Below are positions 46,601 through 59,400 of a stretch of 64,000 nucleotides of DNA, piece by piece. The DNA is from Sorghum bicolor (Eukaryota > Streptophyta > Magnoliopsida > Poales > Poaceae): contig NC_012875.2 in the NCBI RefSeq assembly GCF_000003195.3, forward strand, positions 20,305,977-20,369,976. The letters run 5' to 3'. The notes under the pieces were generated by a model. That model ran no database searches and had not been told where the DNA came from. It saw only the letters and a list, made by a program, of their open reading frames with translations. A program made the position numbers and the translations under genes. Position 1 is the stretch's first letter; every line of letters starts with the position of its first letter.

Positions 46601-47674
46601 GACCATGGCGGAACTCCGACGAGGTAAGCTCGCGTCGGAGAAGGCAATGCGGGCTCACTGAGGCTCGGCAATCGCAGCCAACTTGACGACGGTGGAGTGG
46701 AGAGGCTGGCGGAGCGCTGGGCGGAGTTGCTTGACCGAAGACAAGGAGACACGCGCGCGCGAGCTCGCCGAAGCAACAGCGGCGACGCGGAAACGACGAC
46801 GCACGCGAGAGAGAGGACACCGGGAGAGGAATGGCGCTGTCCACGCGACCGGGGGCGCCGTGGCGAGCTGAAGGACGCGTCGCGGACTGACGTGCGGGAC
46901 CAACGGCGACGTACGGACGCCACGAGTCCAGACACGCGGCAACACCGGCGAGCTCCCCCTGCCTGACGGCGGCTCCATTCAGTCCCCAAACCGACTGAAA
47001 CCCGATTTTGCCCGACGATTAACTCCCTAACCACTCGATAATTTTGCTGGCTAATTGCTCCATGCTGGAGAGCTACATGAGCACTCCAACATTGCTTACT
47101 AGATCAAAGCTTGATTCGGCCTAGAATTAAAACTGGAAGATGAACAATACCCCCTCGAGCAAACTGCAGAGATTCTAGACTTAGAAAATTTTCTAAGTGT
47201 TGGAGACAGCCCCAAATTTGCCTTGTGGGTCACTTTTGAGCTATTTGTGATCATTTTCATGAGATGGCCATAAAACAACTTTTGTTCCTTATAAAATATG
47301 CTACAACTTTGCTGTAGGAAGTTTTGACATGCAAACATTTATGAAACCCTTTTTAAAAGTCTAAGAAAAAGAGGTTTCTAGGGCCTATTTGGATAAGTAT
47401 GACTTCAAAGCATAATTTGGAGGAGTGATCAACATGAACATTGTTCCCAAAGTCAAGTTAAGCATAGATAAACTAATTACCAAGGCATTAAGCACAAACA
47501 CAAGCATGGTTCACTCAAACATAAGCATAGGAAGCCTATTTTAAGCAATTTAAAACACATTTTTGCATAGAATGACATGGCTCAAGAGAGATGATGATCA
47601 TAATATGCTTTGAGTAGATGATGATGCTTATGCTATGCACATGATTGATGCAACCATAACACTGGGGTGTTACA
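43612..47674 (-). repeat. 5' LTR of the Tekay-type element (3' end deleted)
   Basis: Matches 35296-39313. Homology begins at GAGAACCG (43612). The missing ~350 bp of LTR plus the primer site and leader were removed by the deletion that joins the LTR to gag. It has the palindrome at 43714-43735, the GC island at about 46220-47000, and 43 bp (about 46560-46602) absent from the other LTR. Confidence 0.9.
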
Positions 47675-47679
47675 CAATA

Positions 47680-50600
47680 GGTGCATCCAAAATGTTTTCT
47701 TAGACTATTGTGCATTAGGCACAAACCATGCACATATCTTGCAACGAAACTAACAATGTTTCTAAACAGATCAAAGAGAGATTCCATATGACACACGTCA
47801 TCAAAGAGTTCCATCGGGTGCATCCAAATTGATTTCCAAGCATATAGTATGTTCCATGCAAACTGTGCACCTATCTTGCATCAAGATTATCACTATCTCC
47901 AAATAGACTGAACCGAGCTTCCACTTGAGCCTGTTCATCTAGGAGTACAAACAGGTGCGTCAAAAATGGTTTCTCAGACTACGGTGCATTAGACACAAAC
48001 TATGCACCTATCTTGCACCGAAACTAACATTGTCTCCAAACAGACCGAAGCGAGATTCCATATGACACACGTCATCTAGGAGTTCCATTGGGTGCGTCCA
48101 AATTGATTTCTTAACATATGGTACGTTCCATGCAAACTTTGCAACTATCTTGCATCAAGATTAGCACTTTATGTGAACAGACCAAATCGAGCCTCCACTT
48201 GAGCATCTTCAACTACGAGTACCATCGGATGCGTCTAAAAATGGTTTCTTAGCCTATGGTGCATTAGGCGTAAACCGTGCACATATCTTCTACCAAAACA
48301 AACACTATCTCTAAACGAACCGAAGCAAGATTCCATATGACACACATCATCAAGGACTTATATCAGGTGTGTCCTAATTGATTTCTGACCATATCGTATG
48401 TTCTATGCAAACCGTGCATCTATCTTGCATCAAGATTAGCACTATCTCCAAACAGACCAAACTGAGGTTTCACTTGAGCCCCTTGACCTAGGAGTACCAT
48501 CAGGTGCGTCCAAAATGGTTTCTTATCCTATGGTGCATTAGGTGCAACCGTGCACCTGTCTTGCACCGAAACTAACACTGTCTCTAAATGGACCGAAGTG
48601 AGATTCCATATGACACATGTCATCTAAGAGTTCTATCTGGTGCATCCAAATTGATTTCTGATCATATGGTATGTTCCATGCAAATCGTGCACCTATGTTG
48701 AATCAAGATTAGCACTATCTCGAAATAGACCGAACCGAGCCTCCACTTGAGCCTCTTCACCTAGGAGTACCAATAGGTGCTTCCAAAAAGGTTTCTTAGA
48801 CTTTGGTGCATTAGGAGCAAACGGTGCACATATCTTGCACCGAAACTAATAGTGTCTCTAAGCACACAAAAGCGAGATTCCATATGACACACGTCATGAA
48901 GGAGTTCTATCGGGTGTGTCCAAATTAATTTCTAAGCATATGGTACGTTCCATGTAGACCGTGCATCTATCTTGCATCAAGATTAGCACTATGTCCAAAT
49001 AGATCAAACCAAGCTTCCACTTGACCCTCTTCACCGAAGTACCAAAAGGTACTTCCAAAATGGTTTCTTAGACTATGGTGCATTAGGCGCAAACCATGCA
49101 AATATATTGCATCAAGATTAGTACTATATCTGAACAAACCAAATCGAGCCTCCACTAGAGCCTCTTCAACTACGAGTACCATCGGATGCGTCTAAAATGG
49201 TTTCTTAGCCTATGGTGCATTAGGCGTAAACCGTGCACATATCTTCTACCAAAACTAACTCTATCTCTAAACGAACCGAAGCAAGATTCCATATGACACA
49301 CATCATTAAGGACGTATATCAGGTGCGTCCTAATTGATTTCTGACCATATCGTATGTTCCATGCAAACTGTGCATCTATCTTGCATCAAGATTAGCACTA
49401 TCTCCAAACAGACCAAACTGAGCTTTCACTTAAGCCCCTTGACCTAGGAGTACCATCGGGTGCGTCCAAAATGGTTTCTTATCCTATGGTGCATTAGGTG
49501 CAAACCGTGCACCTATCTTGCACCGAAACTAACACTGTCTCTAAACGGACCGAAGTGTGATTCCATATGACACATGTCATCTAGGAGTTCCATACGGTGC
49601 ATCCAAATTGATTTCTAAGCATATGGTATGTTCCATGCAAATCGTGCACCTATCTTGCATCAAGATTAGCACTATCTCTAAACAGACCGAACCGAGCCTC
49701 CACTTGAGCCTCTTCACCTAGGAGTACCAACAGGTGCTTCCAAAATGGTTTTTTAGACTTTGGTGCATTAGGCGCAAACCGTGCACATATCTTGCACCGA
49801 AACTAATACTATCTCTAAGCACACCAAAGCGAGATTCCATATGACACACATCATGAAGGAGTTCTATTGGGTGTGTCCAAATTAATTTCTAAGCATATGG
49901 TACGTTCCATGCAGACCGTGCATCTATCTTGCATCAAGATTAGCACTATCTCTAAACAGATCAAACCAAGCTTCACCTTGACCCTCTTCACCGAAGTACC
50001 AATAGGTGCTTCCAAAATGGTTTCTTAGACTATGGTACATTAGGCGCAAACCATGCACCAATCTTGCACCGAAACTAACATTGTTTCTAAACAGACCAAA
50101 GAGAGATTCCATATGACAAACGTCATCAAGGAGTTCCATCGGGTGCATCCAAATTGATTTCCAAGCATATGGTATGTTCCATGCAAACCGTGGACCTATC
50201 TTGCATCAAGATTAGCACTATCTCCAAACAGACTGAACCGAGCTTCCACTTGAGCCTCTTCATCTAGGAGTACAAACAGGTGCGTCAAAAATGGGTTCTT
50301 AGACTATGGTGCATTAGACACAAACTATGCACCTATCTTGCACCGAAACTAATATTATCTCCAAACAGTCCGAAGCGAGATTCCATATGACACACATCAT
50401 CTAGGAGTTCCATTGGGTGCGTCCAAATTGATTTCTTAACATATGGTACGTTCCGTGCAAACAGTGCAACTATCTTGCATCAAGATTAGCACTATATCTG
50501 AATAGACCAAATCGAGCCTCCACTTGAGCCTCTTCAACTACGAGTACCATCAGATGCGTCTAAAATGGTTTCTTAGTGTATGGTCCATTAGGCGTAAACT

Positions 50601-51369
50601 GTGCACATATCTTCTACCAAAACTAACACTATCTCTAAACGAACCAAAGCAAGATTCCATATGACACACATCATCAAGGAGTTGTATCAGGTGCATCCTA
50701 ATTGATTTCTGACCATATCGTATGTTCCATGCAAACCGTGCATCTATCTTGCATCAAGATTAGCACTATCTCCAAACAGACCAAACTGAGCTTCCACTTG
50801 AGCCCCTTCACCTAGGAGTACCATCGGGTGCGTCCAAAATGGTTTCTTATCCTATGGTGCATTAGGTGCAAACCGTGCACCTATCTTGCACCGAAATTAA
50901 CACTGTCTCTAAACGGACCGAAGTGAGATTCCATATGACACATGTCATCTAGGAGTTCCATCCGGTGCATCCAAATTGATTTCTAAGCATATGGTATGTT
51001 CCATGCAAATCGTGCACCTATCTTGCATCAAGATTAGCACTATCTCTAAACAGACCGAACCGAGCCTCCACTTGAGCCTCTTCACCTAGGAGTACCAATA
51101 GTTGCTTCCAAAATGGTTTCCTAGACTTTGGTGCATTAGGCGCAAGCCGTGCACATATCTTGCACCGAAACTAATACTGTCTCTAAGCACACGAAAGCGA
51201 GATTCCATATGACACACATCATGAAGGAGTTCTATCGAGTGTGTCCAAATTAATTTCTAAGCATATGGTACGTTCCATGCAGACCGTGCATCTATCTTGC
51301 ATCAAGATTAGCACTATCTCCAAATAGATCAAACCGAGCTTCCACTTAACCCTCTTCACTGAAGTACCA
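47680..51369. repeat. Satellite super-repeat copy 1 (about 3.69 kb, 27 monomers)
   Basis: Contains two 10-monomer units and one 7-monomer unit. It shares rare variants with 51370-55060 at a lag of about 3.69 kb: ACCAAAACAAACAC at about 48293 and 51985, AAGGACTTATATCA at about 48352 and 52044, and CACCTATGTTGAATCAAG at about 48690 and 52381. Confidence 0.75.
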
Positions 51370-54300
51370 ATAGGTGCTTCCAAAATATTTTCTTAGACTA
51401 TGGTGCATTAGGCGCAAACCATGCACATATCTTGTACCAAAACTAACACTGTTTCTAAACAGACCAAAGAGAGATTCCATATGACACACGTCATCAAAGA
51501 GTTCCATCGCGTGCATCCAAATTGATTTCCAAGCATATAGTATGTTCCATGCAAACCGTGCACCTATCTTGCATCAAGATTATCACTATCTCCAAATAGA
51601 CTGAACCGAGCTTCCACTTGAGCCTCTTCATCTAGGAGTACAAACAGGTGCGTCAAAAATGGTTTCTTAGACTAAGGTGCATTAGGCACAAACTATGCAC
51701 CAATCTTGCGCCAAAACTAACATTGTCTCCAAACAGACCGAAGCGAGATTCCATATGACACACGTCATCTAAGAGTTCCATTGGGTGCGTCCAAATTGAT
51801 TTCTTAACATATGGTACGTTCCGTGCAAACTGTGCAACTATCTTGCATCAAGATTAGCACTATATCTGAACAAACCAAATCGAGCCTCCACTTGAGCATC
51901 TTCAACTACGAGTACCATCAGATGCGTCTAAAATGGTTTCTTAGCCTATGGTGCATTAGGCGTAAACCGTCTACATATCTTCTACCAAAACAAACACTAT
52001 CTCTAAACGAATCGAAGCAAGATTCCATTGACACACATCATCAAGGACTTATATCAAGTGCGTCCTAATTGATTTCAGAGCATATCGTATGTTCCATGCA
52101 AACCGTGCATCTATCTTGCATCAAGATTAGCATTATCTCCAAAGAGACCAAACTGAGGTTTCACTTGATCCCCTTGACCTAGGAGTACCATCAGGTGCGT
52201 CCAAAATGGTTTCTTATCCTATGGTGCATTAGGTGCAACCGCGCACCTGTCTTGCACCGAAACTAACACTGTCTCTAAATGGACCGAAGTGAGATTCCAT
52301 ATGACACATGTCATCTAGGAGTTCCATCTGGTGCATCCAAATTGATTTCTGAGCATATGGTATGTTCCATGCAAATCGTGCACCTATGTTGAATCAAGAT
52401 TAGCACTATCTCTAAATAGACCGAACCGAGCCTCCACTTGAGCCACTTCACCTAGGAGTACCAATAGGTGCTTCCAAAATGGTTTCTTAGACTTTGGTGC
52501 ATTAGGCGCAAACCGTGCACATATCTTGCACCGAAACTAATAGTGTCTCTAAGCACACCAAAGCGACATTCCATATGACACACGTCATGAAGGAGTTCTA
52601 TTGGGTGTGTCCAAATTAATTTCTAAGCATATGGTACGTTCCATGTAGACCGTGCATCTATCTTGCATCAATATTAGCACTATCTCCAAACAGATCAAAC
52701 CGAGCTTCCACTTGACCCTCTTCATCGAAGTACCAAAAGGTACTTCCATAATGGCTTCTTAGACTATGGTGCATTAGCGCAAACCATGCAACTATCTTGC
52801 ATCAAGATTAGCACTATATCTAAACAGACCAAATCGAGCCTCCACTTGAGCCTCTTCAACTACGAGTACCATCGGATGCGTCTAAAATGGTTTCTTAGCC
52901 TATGGTGCATTAGGCGTAAACGGTGCACATATCTTCTACCAAAACTAACACTATCCTAAACGAACCGAAGAAAGATTCCATATGACACACATCATCAAGG
53001 AGTTATATCAGGTGCGTCCTAATTGATTTCTGACCATATCGTATGTTCCATGCCAACTGTGAATCTATCTTGCATCAAGATTAGCACTATCTCCAAACAG
53101 ACCAAACTGAGCTTTCACTTAGGCCCCTTGACCTAGGAGTACCATCGGGTGCGTCCAAAATGGTTTCTTATCCTATGGTGCATTAGGTGCAAACCGTGCA
53201 CCTATCTTGCACCGAAACTAACACTGTCTCTAAACGGACCGAAGTGAGATTCCATATGACACATGTCATCTAGGAGTTCCATCCGGTGCATCCAAATTGA
53301 TTTCTAAGCATATGGTATGTTCCATGCAAATCGTGCACCTATCTTGCATCAAGATTAGCACTATCTCTAAACAGACCGAACCGAGCCTCCACTTGATCGT
53401 GTTCACCTAGGAGTACGAACAGGTGCTTCCAAAATGGTTTCTTAGACTTTGGTGCATTAGGCGCAAACCGTGCACATATCTTGTAGCGAAACTAATACTG
53501 TCTCTAGGTACACCAAAGCGAGATTCCGTATGACACGTCATGAAGGAGTTCTATCGGGTGTGTCCAAATTAATTTCTAAGCATATGGTACATTCCATGCA
53601 GACCGTGCGACTATCTTGCATCAAGATTAGCACTATCTCCAAACAGATCAAACCGAGCTTCCACTTGACCCTCTTCACTAAAGTACCAAAAGGTACTTCC
53701 AAAATGGTTTCTTAGACTATGCTGCATTAGGCGCAAACTATACACATATCTTGCACCGAAACTAACACTATTTTTAAACAGAACAAAGAGAGATTCCATA
53801 TGACACACGTCATCAACATGTTCCATCGGGTACATCCAAATTGATTTCTAAGCAAATGGTATGTTCCATGCAAACCGTGCACCTATCTTGCATCAAGATT
53901 AGAACTATCTCCAAACAGACCGAACCGAGCTTCCACATGAGCCTCTTCATCTAGGAGTACAAACAGGAGCGTCAAAAATGGTTTCTTAGACTATGGTGCA
54001 TTAGGCACAAACTATGCACCAATCTTGCGCCACAACTAACATTGTCTCCAAACAGACCGAAGCGAGATTCCATATGACACACGTCATCTAGGAGTTCCAT
54101 TAGGTATGTCCAAATTAATTTCTTAACATATGGTTCGTTCCATGCAAACTGTGCAACTATCTTGCATCAAGATTAGCACTATATCTCAACAGACCAAATC
54201 GAGCCTCCACTTGAGCCTCTTCAACTATGAGTATCATCGGATGCGTCTAAAATGGTTTCCTAGGCTATGGTGCATTAGGCGTAAACCGTGCACATATCTT

Positions 54301-55060
54301 CTACCAAAACTAACACTATCTCTAAACGAACCGAAGCAAGATTCCATATGACAAACATCATCAAGGAGTTATATCAGGTGCGTCCTAATTGATTTCTGAC
54401 CATACCGTATGTTCCATGCAAACCATGCATCTATCTTGCATCATGATAAGCACTATCTCCAAACAGACCAAACTAAGCTTTCACTTGAGCCCCTTGACCT
54501 AGGAGTACCATCGGGTGCGTCCAAAATGGTTTCTTATCCTATGGTGCATTAGGTGCAAACCGTGCACCTATCTTGCACCGAAACTAACATTGTCTCTAAA
54601 CGGACCGAAGTGAGATTCCATATGACACATGTCATCTAGGAGTTCCATCTGGTGCATCCAAATTGATTTCTGAGCATATGGTATGTTCCATGCAAATCGT
54701 GCACCTATCTTGCATCAAGATTAGCACTATCTCTAAACAGACCGAACCGAGCCTCCACTTGATCGTGTTCACCTAGGAGTACGAACAGGTGCTTCCAAAA
54801 TGGTTTCTTAGACTTTGGTGCATTAGGCGCAAACCATGCACATATCTTGCACCGAAACTAATACTGTCTCTAAGCACACCAAAGCGAGATTCCATATGAC
54901 ACACGTTATGAAGGAGTTCCATCGGGTGTGTCCAAATTAATTTCTAAGCATATTGTACGTTCCATGCAGACCGTGCATCTATCTTGCATCAAGATTAGCA
55001 CTATCTCCAAACAGATCAAACCGAGCTTCCACTTGACCCTCTTCACCGAAGTACCAACAG
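51370..55060. repeat. Satellite super-repeat copy 2 (about 3.69 kb, 27 monomers)
   Basis: Second copy of the 27-monomer block. The A5 variant (GGTGTGTCCAAATTAATTTC) occurs at 51230, 52596, 53549 and 54917, spacings 1366, 953 and 1368, parallel to 1368, 957, 1368 from 34801 onward (joined across the insertion). The boundary with copy 1 is approximate. Confidence 0.75.
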
Positions 55061-56479
55061 GTGCTTCCAAAATGGTTTCTTAGACTATGGTGCATTAGGC
55101 GCAAACCATGCACATATCTTGCACTGAAACTATCCCTATTTCTAAACAGACCAAAGAGAGATTCCATATGACACACGTCATCAAGGAGTTCCATCGGGTG
55201 CATCGAAATTGATTTCCGAGCATATGGTATGTTCCATGCAAACCATGCACCTATCTTGCATCAAGATTAGCACTATCTCCAAACAGAACGAACCGAGCTT
55301 CCACTTGAGCCTCTTCATCTAGGAGTACAAACAGGTGCATCAAAAATGGTTTCTTAGACTATGGTGCATTAGGCACAAACTATGCACCTATCTTGCACTG
55401 AAACCAACATTGTCTCCAAACAAACCGAAGCGAGATTCCATATGACATACGTCATCTAGGAGTTCCATTGGGTGCGTCCAAATAGATTTCTTAACATATG
55501 GTACGTTCCATGCAAACTGTGCAACTATCTTGCATCAAGATTAGCACTATATCGGAACAGACCAAATCGAGCCTCCACTTGAGCCTCTTCAACTACGAGT
55601 ACCATCAGATGCATCCAAAATGGTTTCTTAGCCTATGGTGCATTAGGCGTAAACCGTGCACATATCTTCTACCAAAACTAACACTGTCTCTAAACGAACC
55701 GAAGCAAGATTCCATATGACACAAATCATCAAGGAGTTATATCAGGTGCGTCCTAATTGATTTCTAAGCATATCGTATATTCCATGCAAACCATGCATCT
55801 ATCTTGCATCAAGATTAGCACTATCTCCAAATAGACCAAATCGAGCTTTCACTTGAGCCTTTTACCTAGGAGTACCATCGGGTGCGTCCAAAATGGTTTC
55901 TTAGCCTATGCTGCATTATGTGCAAACCTTGCACCTATCTTGCACCGAAACTAACACTATCTCCAAACATGCCAAAGCAAGATTTTGTATGGCACACGTC
56001 ATCTAGGAGTTCCATCATGTGCGTCCAGATTGATTTCCATGCATTTGGTATATTCCATGCAAACCGTGCACCTATCATTCATCAAGATTAGCACTATCTC
56101 CAAACAGAACGAACCGAGCATCCACATGAGCCCCTTCACCAAGGAGTACCAACAAGTGCGTCCAAAATGGTTTCTTAGACTATGGTGCATTAGGTGCAAC
56201 CTGTGCACCTATCTTGTACCAAAACTAACAATGTCTCCAAATGGACCAAAGCGAGATTCCATATGACACACGTCGTCAAGGAGTTCCATCGGGTGCATCC
56301 AAATTGATTTCCAAGCATATGGTATGTTCCATGCAAACCATGCACCTACCTTGCATAAGGATTAGCACTATCTCCAAACTGACCGAACCAAGCTTCCACT
56401 TGAGCCTCTTCACCCAAGAGTACCAAATAGTGCGTCCAAAATGGCTTCTTAGACTATAGTGCATTAGGCGCATACTGTG

Positions 56480-59400
56480 CACCTATCTTGCACTAAAACT
56501 TACAGTGTCTACAAATGGACCGAAGCAAGATTCCATATGACACACATCATCTAGGAGTTCCATTAGGTGTGTCCAAATTGATTTCTAAGCATATGGTATG
56601 TTCCTCGCAAATCATTCAGGTATCTTCAATCAAAATTAGCACTATCTCCAAACAGATCAAACCGAGCTTCCACTTGAGCCTCTTCACCGAAGTACCAACA
56701 GGTGCTTCCAAAATGGTTTCTTAGACTATGGTGCATTAGGCGCAAACCATGCACATATCTTGTACCGAAACTAACACTATTTCCAAATGACACACGTCAT
56801 CAAGGAGTTCCATCGGGTGCATCCAAATTGATTTCCAAGCATTTGGTATGTTCCATGCAAACCGTGCACCTATCTTGCATCAAGATTAGCACTATCTCCA
56901 ATCAGACCGAACCGAGCATCCACTTGAAACCCTTCACCTAGGAGTACCAACAAGTGTGTCCAAAATGGTTTCTTAGACTATGGTGCATTAGGTGCAAAAT
57001 GTGCACCTATCTTGCACCGAAACTAACAATGTCTCCAAATGGACCAAAGCGAGATTCCATATGACACACGTCGTCAAGGAATTCCATCGGGTGCATCCAA
57101 ATTGATTTCCAGGCATATGGTATGTTCCATGCAAACCATGCACCTACCTTGCATAAGGATTAGCACTATCTCCAAACTGACCGGACCAAGCTTCCACTTG
57201 AGTCTCTTCAACCAAGAGTACCAAACAGTGCATCGAAAATGGATTCTTAGACTATGGTGCATTAGGCGCAAACTGTGCGCCTATCTTGCACTAAAACTTA
57301 CAATGTCTACTAACGGACCGAAGCAAGATTCCATATGACACACGTCATCTAGGAGTTCCATTGGGTGCATCCAAATTGATTTCTAAGCATATGTTATGTT
57401 CCTTGCAAATCATGCACCTATCTTGCATCAAGATTAGCACTATCTCCAAACATATCAAACCGAGCTTCCACTTGAGCCTCTTCACCGAAGTACCAACAGG
57501 TGCTTCAAAAATGGTTTCTTAGACTATGGTGCATTAGGCACAAACCATGCACACATCTTGCACCAAAACTAACACTATTTCTAAACAAATCAAAGTGAGA
57601 TTCCATATGACACTCGTCATCAAGGAGTTCCAACAGGTGCATCCAAATTGATTTCCAAGCATATGGTATGCTCCATGCAAACCGTGCACCTATCTTGCAT
57701 CAAGATTAGCACTCTCTCCAAACAGACCGAACCGAGCTTCCACTTGAGCCTCTTCAACTAGGAGTACAAATAGGTGTGTCAAAAATGGTTTCTTAGACTA
57801 TGGTGCATTAGGCACAAACTATGCACCTATCTTGCACCGAAACTAACATTGTCTCCAAACAGACCGAAGCGAGATTCCATATGACACACGTAATCTAGGA
57901 GTTCCATTGGGTGCGTCCAAATTGATTTCTTAACATATGGTACGTTGCATGAAAACTGTGCAACTATCTTGCATCAAGATTAGCACTATATCCGAACAGA
58001 ACAAATCGAGCCTCCACTTGAGCCTCTTCAACTACGAGTACCATCGGGTCCGTCTAAAATGGTTTCTTAGCCTATGGTGTATTAGGCGTAAACATATCTT
58101 CTACCAAAACTAACACTATCTCTAAACGAACCGAAGCAAGATTCCATATGACACAAATCATCAAGGAGTTATATCTGGTGCGTCCTAATTGATTTCTAAG
58201 CATATCGTATGTTCCATGCAAACCATGCATCTATATTGCATCAAGATTAGCACTATCTCCATACAGACCGAACCGAGCATCCACTTGAGCCCCTTCACCT
58301 AGGTGTACCAACAAGTGCGTCCAAAATGGCTTCTTAGACTATGTTGCATTTGGTGCAAACTGTGCACCTATCTTGCACCGAAACTAACAATGTCTCCAAA
58401 TGGACCGAAGCGAGATTCCAAATGACACACGTCATCAAGGTGTTCTATCGGGTGCGTCCAAATTGATTTCCAAGCATATGGTATGTTCCATGAAAATCGT
58501 GCACCTATCTTGCATCAAGACTAGCACTATCTCTAAACAAACCGAACCGAGCTTCCAGTTGAGCCTCTTCACCTAGGAGTAACAACAGGTGCTTCCAAAA
58601 TGGTTTCTTAGACTTTGGTGCTTTAGGAGCAACCGTGCACATATCTTGCACCGAAACTAATACTATCTCTAACCACACCAAAGCGAGATTCCATATGACA
58701 CACGTCATCATGGAGTTCTATCGGGTTTGTCCAAATTAATTTCTAAGCATATGGTACGTTCCATGCAGACCGTGCATCTATCTTGCATCAAGATTAGCAC
58801 TATCTCCAAATAGACCAAATTGAGCTTTCACTTGAGCCTTTTACCTAGGAGTACCATCGGGTGCGTCCGAAATGGTTTCTTAGACTATAGTGCATTAGGT
58901 GCAAACTGTGCACCTATCTTGCACTAAAACTTACAATATCTACAAATGGACCGAAGCAAGATTTCATATGACACACATCATCTAGGAGTTCCATTGGGTG
59001 CGTCCAAATTGATTTCTATGCATATGGTATGTTCCTCGCAAATCATGCACCTATCTTGCATCAAGATTAGCACTATCTCCAAACTGATCAAACCGAGCTT
59101 CCACTTGAGCCTCTTCACTGAAGTACCAACAGGTGCTTCAAAAATGGTTTCTTAGACTATGGTGCATTAGGCGCAAACCATGCACATATCTTATACCGAA
59201 ACTAACACTATTTCTAAATAGACCAAAGTGAGATTCCATATGACACGTCATCAAGGAGTTCCATTGGGTGCATCCAAATTGATTTCCAAGCATATGGTAT
59301 GTTCTATGCAAACCGTGCACCTATCTTGCATCAAGATTAGCACTATCTCCAAACAGACCGAACCGAGCATCCACTTGAAACCTTTCACCTAGGAGTACCA

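Larger units (their letters stand above)
34944..47674 (-). mobile_element. Tekay/Del-type chromovirus (Gypsy) with TSD CAATA, decayed
   Basis: The plus strand runs TGTCACAGAACC (34944) to GGGGTGTTACA (47674), flanked on both sides by CAATA (34939-34943 and 47675-47679). Inside, on the minus strand, are gag, protease, RT, RNase H, integrase and a C-terminal chromodomain in one frame. The left LTR is 4370 bp. The right LTR lacks its inner ~350 bp, and the primer site and gag start are missing, all through one deletion. Four nonsense codons disable gag-pol. LTR divergence is about 21 sites in the first ~1.4 kb compared (1.5%). It is a likely relative of the protein donor for the coding-deficient elements at 1-14343 and 23240-33607. 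Confidence 0.92.
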
